Below, one piece after another: positions 18,671-26,727 of a stretch of DNA of 64,000 nucleotides (positions are counted from its first letter, which is position 1; the number at the start of each line of letters is the position of its first letter). A program made the translations under genes and the position numbers. A model generated the notes under the pieces. It ran no database searches, was not told where the DNA came from, and worked only from the letters and a program-made list of their open reading frames with translations. This DNA is from Rhodoferax sp. GW822-FHT02A01 (GTDB lineage Bacteria; Pseudomonadota; Gammaproteobacteria; Burkholderiales; Burkholderiaceae_C): NCBI RefSeq assembly GCF_038784515.1, contig NZ_CP152376.1:806001-870000 (forward strand), written 5' to 3'.

Positions 18671-21600
18671 ACCACCCCGTCCAGCAACTTCGCACGGCCC
18701 TGGTTGCCGGTCTGCTGCTGTTCAATGCGGCCATGCTGACCGTCACGGGCTACACCTTGTGGATGTTGCGGGCCGAGGCAGTCGCCAACGGATTCGAGAT
18801 TTCGAAGGTGCAAACCTGCAACTTCGAGAGCTTTCTCAGCCAGAACCTGCGTGCCGCGGAAACCGCACTGGTGCAGACCGTGCAGGTACACAACAACACG
18901 CTGTCACTGCGGGAAACGCAGGTGGCACTGGCGGCCACATTGCACCAGTCGCCCTTTCTGCGTTCGGTTTCCTTGCTGGACGAGAACGACCACGTGATCG
19001 CCAGCACCAACCCGGCCAACGTGGGACTGACCGTGCCAACGGTAGACTATTTCCCCACCGCCCAGGCTTCTTCGGAAATACTGCGCTTTGGCGCGCCCTG
19101 GTCCGGCCGGGACTTCGCCAACGGGGCGGCATCCACCCCGCGGACCCCAGTGGCGCCCGAGGTCCAGAACTTCCTCCCCATTCTGCGCACCATCGACATA
19201 GGCGCACGACAGGTGCGGGTACTGGCCGCCGTCAACTCGGACTTCTATCTGAATTACGCACTGCATACCGTGGACCCTGCCGAGGGTCGGCTGCAGATGT
19301 TCCGCTATGACGGCGTCCTGCTGATGGATACCGGTTCAGCGACACAGCTGGGCACGGTGCAGGACTTCATTTCGCACGATCTGCGCCTGGACGAAGCGGA
19401 AGTGGGTGCCGTCATGCGTCGCCCTGCAAATGGCGAAAGCACGCTGCTGGCCTACCGCACATCGGCCCTCTTCCCGCTGTTGGTTGTCACCCGCCGGCCC
19501 GAGGCCCAGGTACTCAAGCAGTGGAAGGAAGAAGCGACGGTCCTGGTCGCGGTGGTCGTCCCGTCGTTGCTGGTGCTGACCCTTCTGGTATTGGAATACC
19601 TGCGCCGGCAAAGGCAATTCCTGGCACAGCAACAGGAAGTGGAACGTTTGCAGCGCATCAACGCCACCGTATTTGCCGAAAGCGCCGACGCCATCATCGT
19701 CACCGATCCGGAGACACGCATTCTTTCCGTCAACGCGGCGTTCACCCGCATCACGGGTTACAGCGCAGAAGAAGCGCTGGGCAAGACGCCACGGATCCTG
19801 TCCTCCGGCCTGCACCCCAAGTCCTTCTATCAGGACATGTGGAGCGAGCTTCTGCAAAACGGAGTCTGGCACGGCGAGGTGATCAACCGGCGCAAGGACG
19901 GCAGCCTGTACAACGCGCGCCTGTCCGTCACCGCCTCCCGCGACAAGGAAGGCCGACTGCAGCACTTCATTGGCGGCACCGGCGACATCACGGCACACAA
20001 CGTGGCCCAGCGCGCGCTCGCGGAGTCACATACCCTGCTGATGTCCATCATCAACACGGCACCGGTACGGGTTTTCTGGAAGGATCGAGACCTGCACTAC
20101 CTGGGTTGCAACGAGGCCTTTGCCCAGGATGCGGGAATGACGCAGGCATCCGACCTGATTGGCAAGACCGACCACGACTTGCCCTGGGCAGAGCAGGCCG
20201 ATCAGTACCGCGGTGACGACCGTGCCGTCATCGAATCAGGAAAGCCCAAGCTGTCTTACGACATCCCCCAGATCGGTCCTGACGGCCACACCTTCTGGCT
20301 GCGCACCTCCAAGGTACCGCTCAGGAACCATGAGAACGCCATCATCGGCGTGCTGGGAATCTACGAAGACATTTCCGAATACAAGCGCTCACAAAAGGCG
20401 CTGGAAGTCAGTGAGGAGCGATTCCGGCGGACCTTCTACCTGACCCCGGACTCGCTGATCATCAGCCGCGTGACGGACGGCATGATCGTGTCGGTCAACC
20501 GTGGGTTTTCACAGGTAATGGGCTACACCTCCTCCGAGGTGATTGGTCGCACGTCAACGGAGATCAATATCTGGAGCGATGTCAGCCACCGCAAGCGCCT
20601 GATCGATAGCCTGGAGCAAAAGGGCATCGTCACCAACATGGAAGTCGTCATGTGTGCCAAGGACGGCCACACGGTGCACGGCCTGCTGTCCGCGTCGGTG
20701 ATGGACCTGGATGGCGAACCGCACATGCTCAGCCTGACCCGCGACATCACCGAACGCAAGAAGGCCGAAGAGAGCCTCAGCCTGGCCGCCAGCGTGTTTT
20801 CCAACTCCCGTGAAGGCATCATGATCACCGCGCTGGACGGAACGATCATCGACGTCAACGAGGCCTTCACCAACATCACCGGATATTCCCGGGAAGAAGT
20901 GCAGGGCCGAAATCCGCGCATCCTGAACTCCGGAAGACAGGGCAAGGACTTCTACGCCAAGATGTGGAGCGGCCTGTTCGATAAGGGGCACTGGTACGGC
21001 GAAATCTGGAACCGCCGCAAGAACGGCGAGGTCTATGCCGAGATGCAGACCATCACCACCGTGCGTGATGGCAACGGACGGGCGCAGCACTTTGTGTCGC
21101 TGTTCTCCGACATATCCGTCTACAAGGAACACCAGAATCAGCTCGAGCACATCGCCCATTACGACGCACTGACCGGCCTGCCCAACCGCGTGCTGCTGGC
21201 CGACCGCATGCGTCAGGGCATCGCCCAGGTGCAGCGACACAAGCAGTTGATGGCGGTGGCTTTCCTAGATCTGGACGGATTCAAGTCCATCAACGACACC
21301 CATGGCCACGAGGCGGGCGACCAACTGCTGGTCGCACTCTCTGCCCGCATGAAGCTGGCCTTGCGCGAAGGCGACACCCTGGCCCGTCTGGGTGGGGACG
21401 AATTCGTGGCGGTGCTGCTGGACCTGCCAGACGTGGAAGCCAGCGTGCACATGCTGACGCGCCTGCTGGATGCCGCGTCCCAGCCCCACATATGGGGTGA
21501 CATGCTGCTGCAGGTATCTGCCAGTGTGGGGGTCACCTTCTACCCCCAGGTGGACATGGTGGATGCCGACCAGATGCTGCGCCAGGCCGACCAGGCCATG

Positions 21601-22815
21601 TACCAGGCCAAGCTGGCGGGCAAGAACCGCTACCACGTCTTCGATGCGGAGCAGGACCGCAGCGTGCGCGGCCACCACGAGGACTTGGAAAACATCCGCA
21701 GAGCGCTGCGGGAACGCGAATTCGTACTGCATTTCCAGCCCAAGGTGAACATGCGCAGCGGCGCCGTGGTGGGCGCAGAGGCACTCATACGCTGGCAGCA
21801 TCCCAGCCGGGGATTGCTGGCACCCGCCACGTTCCTGCCCACCATTGAGGACCAGCCGCTGGCGGTAGAGCTGGGCGAATGGGTGATCGAAGAGGTGCTG
21901 GCGCAACTGATGCGGTGGCAGCGCGAGGGCCTGCACATTCCGGTCAGCGTGAACATCGGCGCGCGGCAATTGCAGCAGCTCAACTTCGTCAACCGTTTGC
22001 GCGAGAGCCTGTCTGCCTATCCCGACCTGCCCGCCGGATCCCTGGAGCTGGAGGTTCTGGAAACCAGTGCACTGGAAGACCTGAACCATGTATCGCGCCT
22101 CATCGAAGAATGCAGCCAGATGGGTGTGCACTTTGCGCTGGACGATTTCGGCACGGGCTACTCTTCACTTACCTATCTCAAGCTGCTGCCGGTCACGCAG
22201 CTGAAGATCGACCAGAGCTTTGTCCGGGACATGATGGTGGAGCCCGATGACCTGGCCATCCTGGAAGGCACCATCGGCCTGGCCAATGCGTTTCGGCGCC
22301 AGGTCATCGCCGAGGGCGTCGAGTCCGTGGAAACCGGCCGCATGCTGCTGCAGATGGGCTGTGAACTGGCCCAGGGTTATTGCATTGCCAAGCCCATGCC
22401 CGCGCAGGATCTGTCCGGCTGGATTGCAAGCTGGCGTCCCGACCCGACTTGGCTGAACCAGGCAGAGATCAGCCGCTCCAACCGGCCGCTGCTGTTTGCA
22501 GGCGTGGAGCACAGGGCCTGGGTCATAGCGCTGGAGCACTTCCTGATGGGCGAGCATGATGTCCCTCCGCCTATGGACATGGACCAGTGCCGCCTGGGGA
22601 TATGGCTGAAAAGAGGCGGCCTGGACAGGCACCCGGATCTGGCCGCTGTGCAGAATGCACACCGCCTCCACCACGACGTGCATACGCTGGCTGCGCAGAT
22701 TCTGCGCCAGCATGCCTTGGGTGAGCGCCATGCCGTATCCGAAGCGCTGCAGCAGTTGCATCAGATTCGCGACAGCTTTCTGGCGGAACTGCAAGTCCTG
22801 CTCAGGCAAGGCTGA
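18667..22815 (+). CDS. Transmembrane Cache-PAS(4)-GGDEF-EAL sensor with C-terminal CZB zinc-binding domain
   Basis: This 1382-residue protein has TM1 at about 10-32, a periplasmic Cache-like domain to about 280, and TM2 at 290-312. Four PAS units follow over 325-825, then GGDEF at 830-990 and EAL at 1000-1250. GGDEF (ARLGGDEFVAVL) and its REGD I-site are intact. EAL residues are intact (EALIRWQHP, VNIGARQLQ, LEVLETSALED, LDDFGTGYSS, LKIDQSF, AEGVES). After EAL, residues about 1275-1380 carry EHRAWVIALEHF, CRLGIWL and HRLHHDVH. This His-Cys-His-His pattern matches the chemoreceptor zinc-binding (CZB) domain, seen in bacterial chemoreceptors and cyclases such as DgcZ. The GTG start overlaps the TGA of the binding-protein gene. 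Both enzymatic activities are predicted. Confidence 0.9.
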   Translation: MNHPVQQLRTALVAGLLLFNAAMLTVTGYTLWMLRAEAVANGFEISKVQTCNFESFLSQNLRAAETALVQTVQVHNNTLSLRETQVALAATLHQSPFLRSVSLLDENDHVIASTNPANVGLTVPTVDYFPTAQASSEILRFGAPWSGRDFANGAASTPRTPVAPEVQNFLPILRTIDIGARQVRVLAAVNSDFYLNYALHTVDPAEGRLQMFRYDGVLLMDTGSATQLGTVQDFISHDLRLDEAEVGAVMRRPANGESTLLAYRTSALFPLLVVTRRPEAQVLKQWKEEATVLVAVVVPSLLVLTLLVLEYLRRQRQFLAQQQEVERLQRINATVFAESADAIIVTDPETRILSVNAAFTRITGYSAEEALGKTPRILSSGLHPKSFYQDMWSELLQNGVWHGEVINRRKDGSLYNARLSVTASRDKEGRLQHFIGGTGDITAHNVAQRALAESHTLLMSIINTAPVRVFWKDRDLHYLGCNEAFAQDAGMTQASDLIGKTDHDLPWAEQADQYRGDDRAVIESGKPKLSYDIPQIGPDGHTFWLRTSKVPLRNHENAIIGVLGIYEDISEYKRSQKALEVSEERFRRTFYLTPDSLIISRVTDGMIVSVNRGFSQVMGYTSSEVIGRTSTEINIWSDVSHRKRLIDSLEQKGIVTNMEVVMCAKDGHTVHGLLSASVMDLDGEPHMLSLTRDITERKKAEESLSLAASVFSNSREGIMITALDGTIIDVNEAFTNITGYSREEVQGRNPRILNSGRQGKDFYAKMWSGLFDKGHWYGEIWNRRKNGEVYAEMQTITTVRDGNGRAQHFVSLFSDISVYKEHQNQLEHIAHYDALTGLPNRVLLADRMRQGIAQVQRHKQLMAVAFLDLDGFKSINDTHGHEAGDQLLVALSARMKLALREGDTLARLGGDEFVAVLLDLPDVEASVHMLTRLLDAASQPHIWGDMLLQVSASVGVTFYPQVDMVDADQMLRQADQAMYQAKLAGKNRYHVFDAEQDRSVRGHHEDLENIRRALREREFVLHFQPKVNMRSGAVVGAEALIRWQHPSRGLLAPATFLPTIEDQPLAVELGEWVIEEVLAQLMRWQREGLHIPVSVNIGARQLQQLNFVNRLRESLSAYPDLPAGSLELEVLETSALEDLNHVSRLIEECSQMGVHFALDDFGTGYSSLTYLKLLPVTQLKIDQSFVRDMMVEPDDLAILEGTIGLANAFRRQVIAEGVESVETGRMLLQMGCELAQGYCIAKPMPAQDLSGWIASWRPDPTWLNQAEISRSNRPLLFAGVEHRAWVIALEHFLMGEHDVPPPMDMDQCRLGIWLKRGGLDRHPDLAAVQNAHRLHHDVHTLAAQILRQHALGERHAVSEALQQLHQIRDSFLAELQVLLRQG

Positions 22816-22839
22816 GCGCAAACCCGCTACCATCGCCCC

Positions 22840-23466
22840 ATGCTCAGTCTGCAAACCGCCATTGCCTTCTTCGGGGTCTCCCTTCTTCTGGGGGTCACGC
22901 CCGGTCCTGACAACATCTTTGTGCTGGTGCAGTCCGCCACCCAGGGCAAGCGCGCCGGGATGCTGGTGGTGTTGGGGCTGTGCACCGGTCTGGTAGTGCA
23001 CACCTCGGCCGTTGCGCTGGGTCTGGCCGCTGTCTTTGCAGCTTCCGAGACGGCCTTTGTGGTCCTGAAGATGGTGGGCGCCGGCTATCTGGCCTATCTG
23101 GCCTGGGGCGCGTTCAGGGCCCCCGTGACAGAAGGCAGCGATGCCTCAGCACCCTTGTTGCGCCCTCTGCAGCTCTACCGCCGCGGCATCGTGATGAATC
23201 TGACCAACCCCAAGGTGGTCTTCTTCTTTCTCGCTTTTTTGCCGCAATTCGTGGACGCGCGACGCGGCTCGGTGGTGCTACAACTGGCAGAGCTGGGCGC
23301 CATCTTCATCCTGGCAACGCTGGTGACCTTTGGCGCCATCAGCTACTTTGCTGCCAGCCTGGGGCAGCGACTACGCGGCTCGGCGCGCGCCCAGCAGTGG
23401 ATGAATCGCGCCGCAGGCGCGGTGTTTGCCGCGCTGGCCTTGCGGCTGGCCGTAGCCCAGCGCTAG
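22840..23466 (+). CDS. LysE/RhtB family amino-acid exporter
   Basis: This 208-residue membrane protein has about six hydrophobic segments. The conserved N-terminal block GVTPGPDNIFVLVQSATQGK and the second-half MNLTNPKVVFFFLAFLPQFV are diagnostic of the LysE/RhtB translocator superfamily. Members export amino acids such as homoserine, threonine or lysine; the actual substrate is not evident. The gene starts 24 bp after the CZB sensor gene in the same direction, so some cotranscription is possible. It converges with the hemerythrin gene one base after its stop. Confidence 0.9.
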   Translation: MLSLQTAIAFFGVSLLLGVTPGPDNIFVLVQSATQGKRAGMLVVLGLCTGLVVHTSAVALGLAAVFAASETAFVVLKMVGAGYLAYLAWGAFRAPVTEGSDASAPLLRPLQLYRRGIVMNLTNPKVVFFFLAFLPQFVDARRGSVVLQLAELGAIFILATLVTFGAISYFAASLGQRLRGSARAQQWMNRAAGAVFAALALRLAVAQR

Positions 23467-23467
23467 G

Positions 23468-23947
23468 CTATCGCCGTCGGGCGATGGTTGCGGCCCACAT
23501 GGCCTTGGACTCGGGGTAGATCAACGACTCTTCCAACGCAATATGGCCGTTGAGCAGCTCGAGAAAGGTGCTCACGTTGTGCTGAAACTCTTCCGCATGC
23601 ACCCAGTCATTGCCCTCGGCAATGGCGCGCAACTGGGGCGCCAGCTCAATCCAGTTCTCTTCAATGAAGCCATGGTCCTGCTGCAGGCTTTTCACTGCCG
23701 CAGACAGCTTGGCACTGCCGCTGGCCAGAATCTGCGGAAACACATGCGCCTCTTCCTCGGCATGGTGCTCCCGCGAGGTGTTGGAAAAGAAGCTCTCGAT
23801 ATCGCCCGCCAGCTTGCGGTCCATTTCATTTACACCACCGGTCTCCAGGCGCCGGGCCAAACGCGTCAAGTCCTGCAGCGTCCTCTGGATTTGCAGATGG
23901 CAGGCGTCCAGTGCCTCGAAAGGTTGAAGGGGTGCAACGGCAGTCAT
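23468..23947 (-). CDS. Hemerythrin HHE-domain protein
   Basis: This 159-residue soluble protein has the His/Glu pattern of a hemerythrin-like four-helix bundle: HLQIQRTLQDLTRL near residue 18, SREHHAEEEAHVFPQIL near 65, QQDHGFIEENW near 95 and LNGHIALEESLIYP near 135. These supply the expected di-iron ligands, so O2, NO or iron binding in the cytoplasm is likely. The ATG at 23947 is preceded by GGAG six bases upstream. That Shine-Dalgarno forms one arm of a 10 bp inverted repeat, annotated separately. The gene is monocistronic. Confidence 0.85.
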   Translation of the reverse strand: MTAVAPLQPFEALDACHLQIQRTLQDLTRLARRLETGGVNEMDRKLAGDIESFFSNTSREHHAEEEAHVFPQILASGSAKLSAAVKSLQQDHGFIEENWIELAPQLRAIAEGNDWVHAEEFQHNVSTFLELLNGHIALEESLIYPESKAMWAATIARRR

Positions 23948-23953
23948 GGGAAT

Positions 23954-24007
23954 CTCCGGAAAATTTGTGCATGTGCAACAAATTGTGCAGGTCACAGTTT
24001 TCCGGAG
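23954..24007 (-). promoter_or_regulatory. Inverted repeat sequestering the hemerythrin Shine-Dalgarno
   Basis: CTCCGGAAAA at 23954-23963 and TTTTCCGGAG at 23998-24007 are perfect 10 bp complements separated by 34 bp. On the hemerythrin transcript, the 3' arm contains the GGAG that lies six bases before the ATG at 23947. Folding would hide the ribosome binding site. The loop contains a further imperfect palindrome around TTGTGCATGTGCAACAA, which could alternatively be a protein operator. Whether this acts as DNA operator or RNA switch cannot be told from sequence. Confidence 0.6.
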
Positions 24008-24059
24008 TTTGAGCAACGTCAATGCTCCTCCAACTTTCAACGATCCCGGATGCTTCCCC

Positions 24060-24860
24060 TCAGCCGAACTGGTAGGACGCCATGACCACTTCCAGCACGT
24101 GGTCCACAAAGATGCGCTCTCCACGGTCCGCGCCCGCCGCGCCGGCAACCACCATGAGAGGAATCAGATGGTCCTCGCGCGGATGGGCCAGGCGCGCCTT
24201 GGGGGCTTTCTGCCACTCCACTAGCATGCGGTTGCGTTCGGACTCCTGGGGCTGCGTCACCGCATCATTGAGATAGTGTTCAAAGGCGGTGGCAATGGGC
24301 GAGGATGCCGGGTTACCAAAGCCACGCATGTTGTGATAGGTCAGGCCGCTGCCCAGGATCAGGATGCCCTCATCGCGCAAGGGGGCGAGCATCTGGCCCA
24401 CGCGGATGTGCTCGGCTGCGTCATAGCCCGACTTCATGGACAGCAGAACGATGGGTACGTCCGCCTTTGGGTACATCAGCCCCAAGGGAACAAAGGTGCC
24501 ATGGTCGAACCCGCGGGTCGGGTCCTGCGCACAGGTGATGCCGCCGGCAGCCAGCAACTCGGTCACGCGCGCAGCCAGCACGGGCGAGCCGGGCGCGGGA
24601 TACTTCAGGTGATAGGTATGGGGGGGAAAGCCGTAGTAGTCGTAGTCCATGGGCGGATGCTCCGAGATGGACACGCTGAACTGCGGCGCTTCCCAGTGCC
24701 CGGTGATCACCAGCACGGCCCGCGGCCTGGCTGGCAGTCGTTCGGGAAGGTCGCGGAACTCCTGCGCGGTCTTGGCAAACATTTCGCGCATGCCAGCCAC
24801 GAAAGGCCAGGGGCCGCCACCGTGGGACACGAACATCGTGGGAAATCGGGAACTTGTCAT
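24060..24860 (-). CDS. ygiD: 4,5-DOPA-dioxygenase-type extradiol dioxygenase (LigB/YgiD family)
   Basis: This 266-residue protein belongs to the class III extradiol dioxygenase family (LigB superfamily). Zinc/iron ligands are expected from FVSHGGGPWPF (His near residue 12), HPPMDYDYYGFP, ILGSGLTYHNMRGF and the C-terminal REDHLIPLMVVAGAAG. E. coli YgiD cleaves L-DOPA in vitro, and plant DODA is a homologue; the physiological substrate in bacteria is uncertain. The ATG at 24860 gives the standard family start; the open frame upstream is unlike the family. It is flanked by the divergent hemerythrin promoter and a tiny membrane-peptide gene in the same direction. Confidence 0.85.
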   Translation of the reverse strand: MTSSRFPTMFVSHGGGPWPFVAGMREMFAKTAQEFRDLPERLPARPRAVLVITGHWEAPQFSVSISEHPPMDYDYYGFPPHTYHLKYPAPGSPVLAARVTELLAAGGITCAQDPTRGFDHGTFVPLGLMYPKADVPIVLLSMKSGYDAAEHIRVGQMLAPLRDEGILILGSGLTYHNMRGFGNPASSPIATAFEHYLNDAVTQPQESERNRMLVEWQKAPKARLAHPREDHLIPLMVVAGAAGADRGERIFVDHVLEVVMASYQFG

Positions 24861-24974
24861 CGTCTGGCCTTTCACGTCATGCGGACAATTATGCGTGTCC
24901 CGCGCACGACAGCCCAATCATTCGGCCAAACGGTATGCTTGCAACGCTCCCTGCGGGGGATGGCAGTGCCGTTC

Positions 24975-25067
24975 TCAGGGCCTGAGGGTCAACATGACGC
25001 CGGACAGAAGAACAGCGGCCAACGTAACTCCAACAGACACCAGAAAGTCTTTGATAGCTTGTGACAT
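24975..25067 (-). CDS. 30-residue single-helix membrane peptide
   Basis: The minus strand shows a textbook AGGAGG Shine-Dalgarno followed nine bases later by ATG at 25067. The 30-codon frame encodes MSQAIKDFLVSVGVT, then a hydrophobic LAAVLLSGVML and a short basic-Pro tail, ending at 24975. It looks like a small inner-membrane peptide with an amphipathic start and one helix of about 17-20 residues. The Shine-Dalgarno is stronger than for most neighbours. It lies 114 bp upstream of the dioxygenase gene on the same strand. I do not recognise a family; a leader-peptide or membrane-stress role is possible but unproven. Confidence 0.6.
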   Translation of the reverse strand: MSQAIKDFLVSVGVTLAAVLLSGVMLTLRP

Positions 25068-25230
25068 ATCTTGATACCTCCTATAAGAAGCCGCGATTGC
25101 GATATGTTTCACGGCCTCAGCTTGTCTTGAGCAAAATGTGTGCCGCCAAATCCGCACTACTTAGTTTCTTTTTCCAACAAAGTGTCGCAAATTGAGACGG
25201 GAAAGCACCGTCTTGGGGAGACTTGAAACC

Positions 25231-26088
25231 ATGGGCCCCAAATTCGCCCGCCTGCTGCCTTTTGTCTTCGTGGTGCTGTGGTCCACCGGCTTCATTGGCG
25301 CGCGGCTGGGACTGCCCCACATTCAGCCGCTGACCTTTCTATCCATTCGCTACGTTGCGGTGCTGCTGTGCATCGTGCCCATCGCCATTGCCAGTCGCGC
25401 GCCGTGGCCGCAGAACATGCGGCAGTGGGTACACATCGGCATATCCGGTCTGCTGATGCACGGGCTGTATCTGGGTGGTGTGTTTGTGGCCATCGGCTTG
25501 GGACTGCCCGCTGGCCTGGCCAGCCTGGTCGTGGGTGTTCAGCCCTTGCTGACCGCCATTGGCGCGGGCTATCTGCTGGGCGCTACCGTGCTGCCGCGTC
25601 AGTGGGTTGGGCTGCTGCTGGGCTTGGTGGGAGTGGCACTGGTGTTGTGGAACAAGCTCGGCCAGGAGTTCGGCCTGCAGGCGCTGCTGCCCGCCGTGGT
25701 CGCATTGCTGGCCATCACCGCGGGCACGCTGTACCAGAAGAAGTTCTGCCCCGCATTCGATTGGCGCACTGGTGCGGTCGCCCAGTTCCTGCCCACCACC
25801 GTCGTCACCGGCCTGGCGGCAATCGCTACCGAGCACGGCGCCATCGACTGGAGTGGTGAGTTGTTCTTTGCCCTGGGCTGGTTGGTGCTGGTGCTGTCCC
25901 TGGGTGCCGTGAGCCTGCTCAATTGGCTGATACGCCACAGCAACGCGGTCAACGTCGCCAGCCTGTTCTATCTGGTTCCCCCGTGTACCGCCCTGTTTGC
26001 CTGGGCGCTCTTTGGCAACACACTGACCGGCATGGCGCTGGTAGGTATGGCCCTGACCGTCTGGGGCGTCTATCTGGCACGCAGCTAG
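25231..26088 (+). CDS. EamA/DMT-superfamily transporter
   Basis: This 285-residue membrane protein has about ten transmembrane helices arranged as two EamA repeats. The first starts VFVVLWSTGFIGARLGLPHI and the second near AGTLYQKKFCPAFDWRTGAV. Drug/metabolite transporters of this type export amino acids or other metabolites; no substrate can be assigned. The ATG at 25231 follows a GGGGAGA Shine-Dalgarno and begins the hydrophobic N-terminus; the frame is open 13 codons further upstream without family support. The gene stands alone between the small membrane peptide (divergent) and a universal stress protein. Confidence 0.88.
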   Translation: MGPKFARLLPFVFVVLWSTGFIGARLGLPHIQPLTFLSIRYVAVLLCIVPIAIASRAPWPQNMRQWVHIGISGLLMHGLYLGGVFVAIGLGLPAGLASLVVGVQPLLTAIGAGYLLGATVLPRQWVGLLLGLVGVALVLWNKLGQEFGLQALLPAVVALLAITAGTLYQKKFCPAFDWRTGAVAQFLPTTVVTGLAAIATEHGAIDWSGELFFALGWLVLVLSLGAVSLLNWLIRHSNAVNVASLFYLVPPCTALFAWALFGNTLTGMALVGMALTVWGVYLARS

Positions 26089-26120
26089 CCGACCGCACCA
26101 TCAACACACTACGCCGGAAA

Positions 26121-26134
26121 TTGATCTGCGTCAT
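26121..26134 (+). promoter_or_regulatory. Fnr/Anr-like box upstream of usp
   Basis: TTGATCTGCGTCAT at 26121-26134 matches the Fnr consensus TTGAT-N4-ATCAA with two differences in the right half (G for A, final T for A). It lies 63 bp before the universal stress protein start. It nearly repeats the box ahead of the ferredoxin oxidoreductase operon, TTGATTTGCGTCAA. Control by an oxygen-responsive CRP/Fnr regulator is inferred. Confidence 0.55.
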
Positions 26135-26197
26135 AGTACAAATGTGCTCAAGCGCTATCATTTGCCGCACACCCATTACAAGCCAAGGAGCTTTCGA

Positions 26198-26590
26198 ATG
26201 ACAATTCTCGTAGCCTATGTTCCCCGTCCCGAAGGTCAAACCGCCCTCGAAAAAGGCATTGAGATCGCCAAGGAACGCAACGAAACGCTGATCGTGGTGA
26301 ATGCCACACCGGGCGGCAGTGGTGAAGATCCTTCACGCGCTGACGCACAGGACGTGGAGCGGGTTGAACAGCTCCTGTCGGTGTCCGGCATCAACGCAGA
26401 ATTCAAGCAGTTTGTGCGCGGCAAGAATGCCGTGGAAGAACTGGAAGAAATGGTTGCCACATACCAGGTTTCATTGCTGGTGATCGGTCTGCGTAAACGC
26501 AGTGCAGTGGGCAAACTCATCATGGGCAGCATGGCGCAGGAAATCCTGATGAACATTCCCTGCCCCATCCTGACCGTCAAAGCTGACTAA
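26198..26590 (+). CDS. Universal stress protein, UspA family
   Basis: This 130-residue cytoplasmic protein has the alpha/beta nucleotide-binding Usp fold. It starts MTILVAYVPRPEGQTAL and ends with GLRKRSAVGKLIMGSMAQEI and NIPCPILTVK. The G-x2-G-x9-G-type ATP-binding loop is partly altered, reading SAVGKLIMGSMAQ, so ATP binding is uncertain. An AAGGAG Shine-Dalgarno precedes the ATG at 26198. An Fnr-like box upstream suggests induction under low oxygen, as is common for usp genes in related bacteria. Confidence 0.87.
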   Translation: MTILVAYVPRPEGQTALEKGIEIAKERNETLIVVNATPGGSGEDPSRADAQDVERVEQLLSVSGINAEFKQFVRGKNAVEELEEMVATYQVSLLVIGLRKRSAVGKLIMGSMAQEILMNIPCPILTVKAD

Positions 26591-26727
26591 GTACGCTGCG
26601 TGCCATGGGCATGCAGCGGTCTCCGTTCTGAACGCCGCAGCAGTGGATTGCGCCCCATGGGTGCAATCCAGCTCGCTTACACTCGTGCGTGGAACTTCCA
26701 TGGAACTACAGCAGGGGAACACGCAAG

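Noticed and set aside
26144..26197. Longer N-terminus for the universal stress protein
   Set aside because: The AAGGAG directly before the ATG at 26198 and the family start MTILVAY decide for the shorter form.
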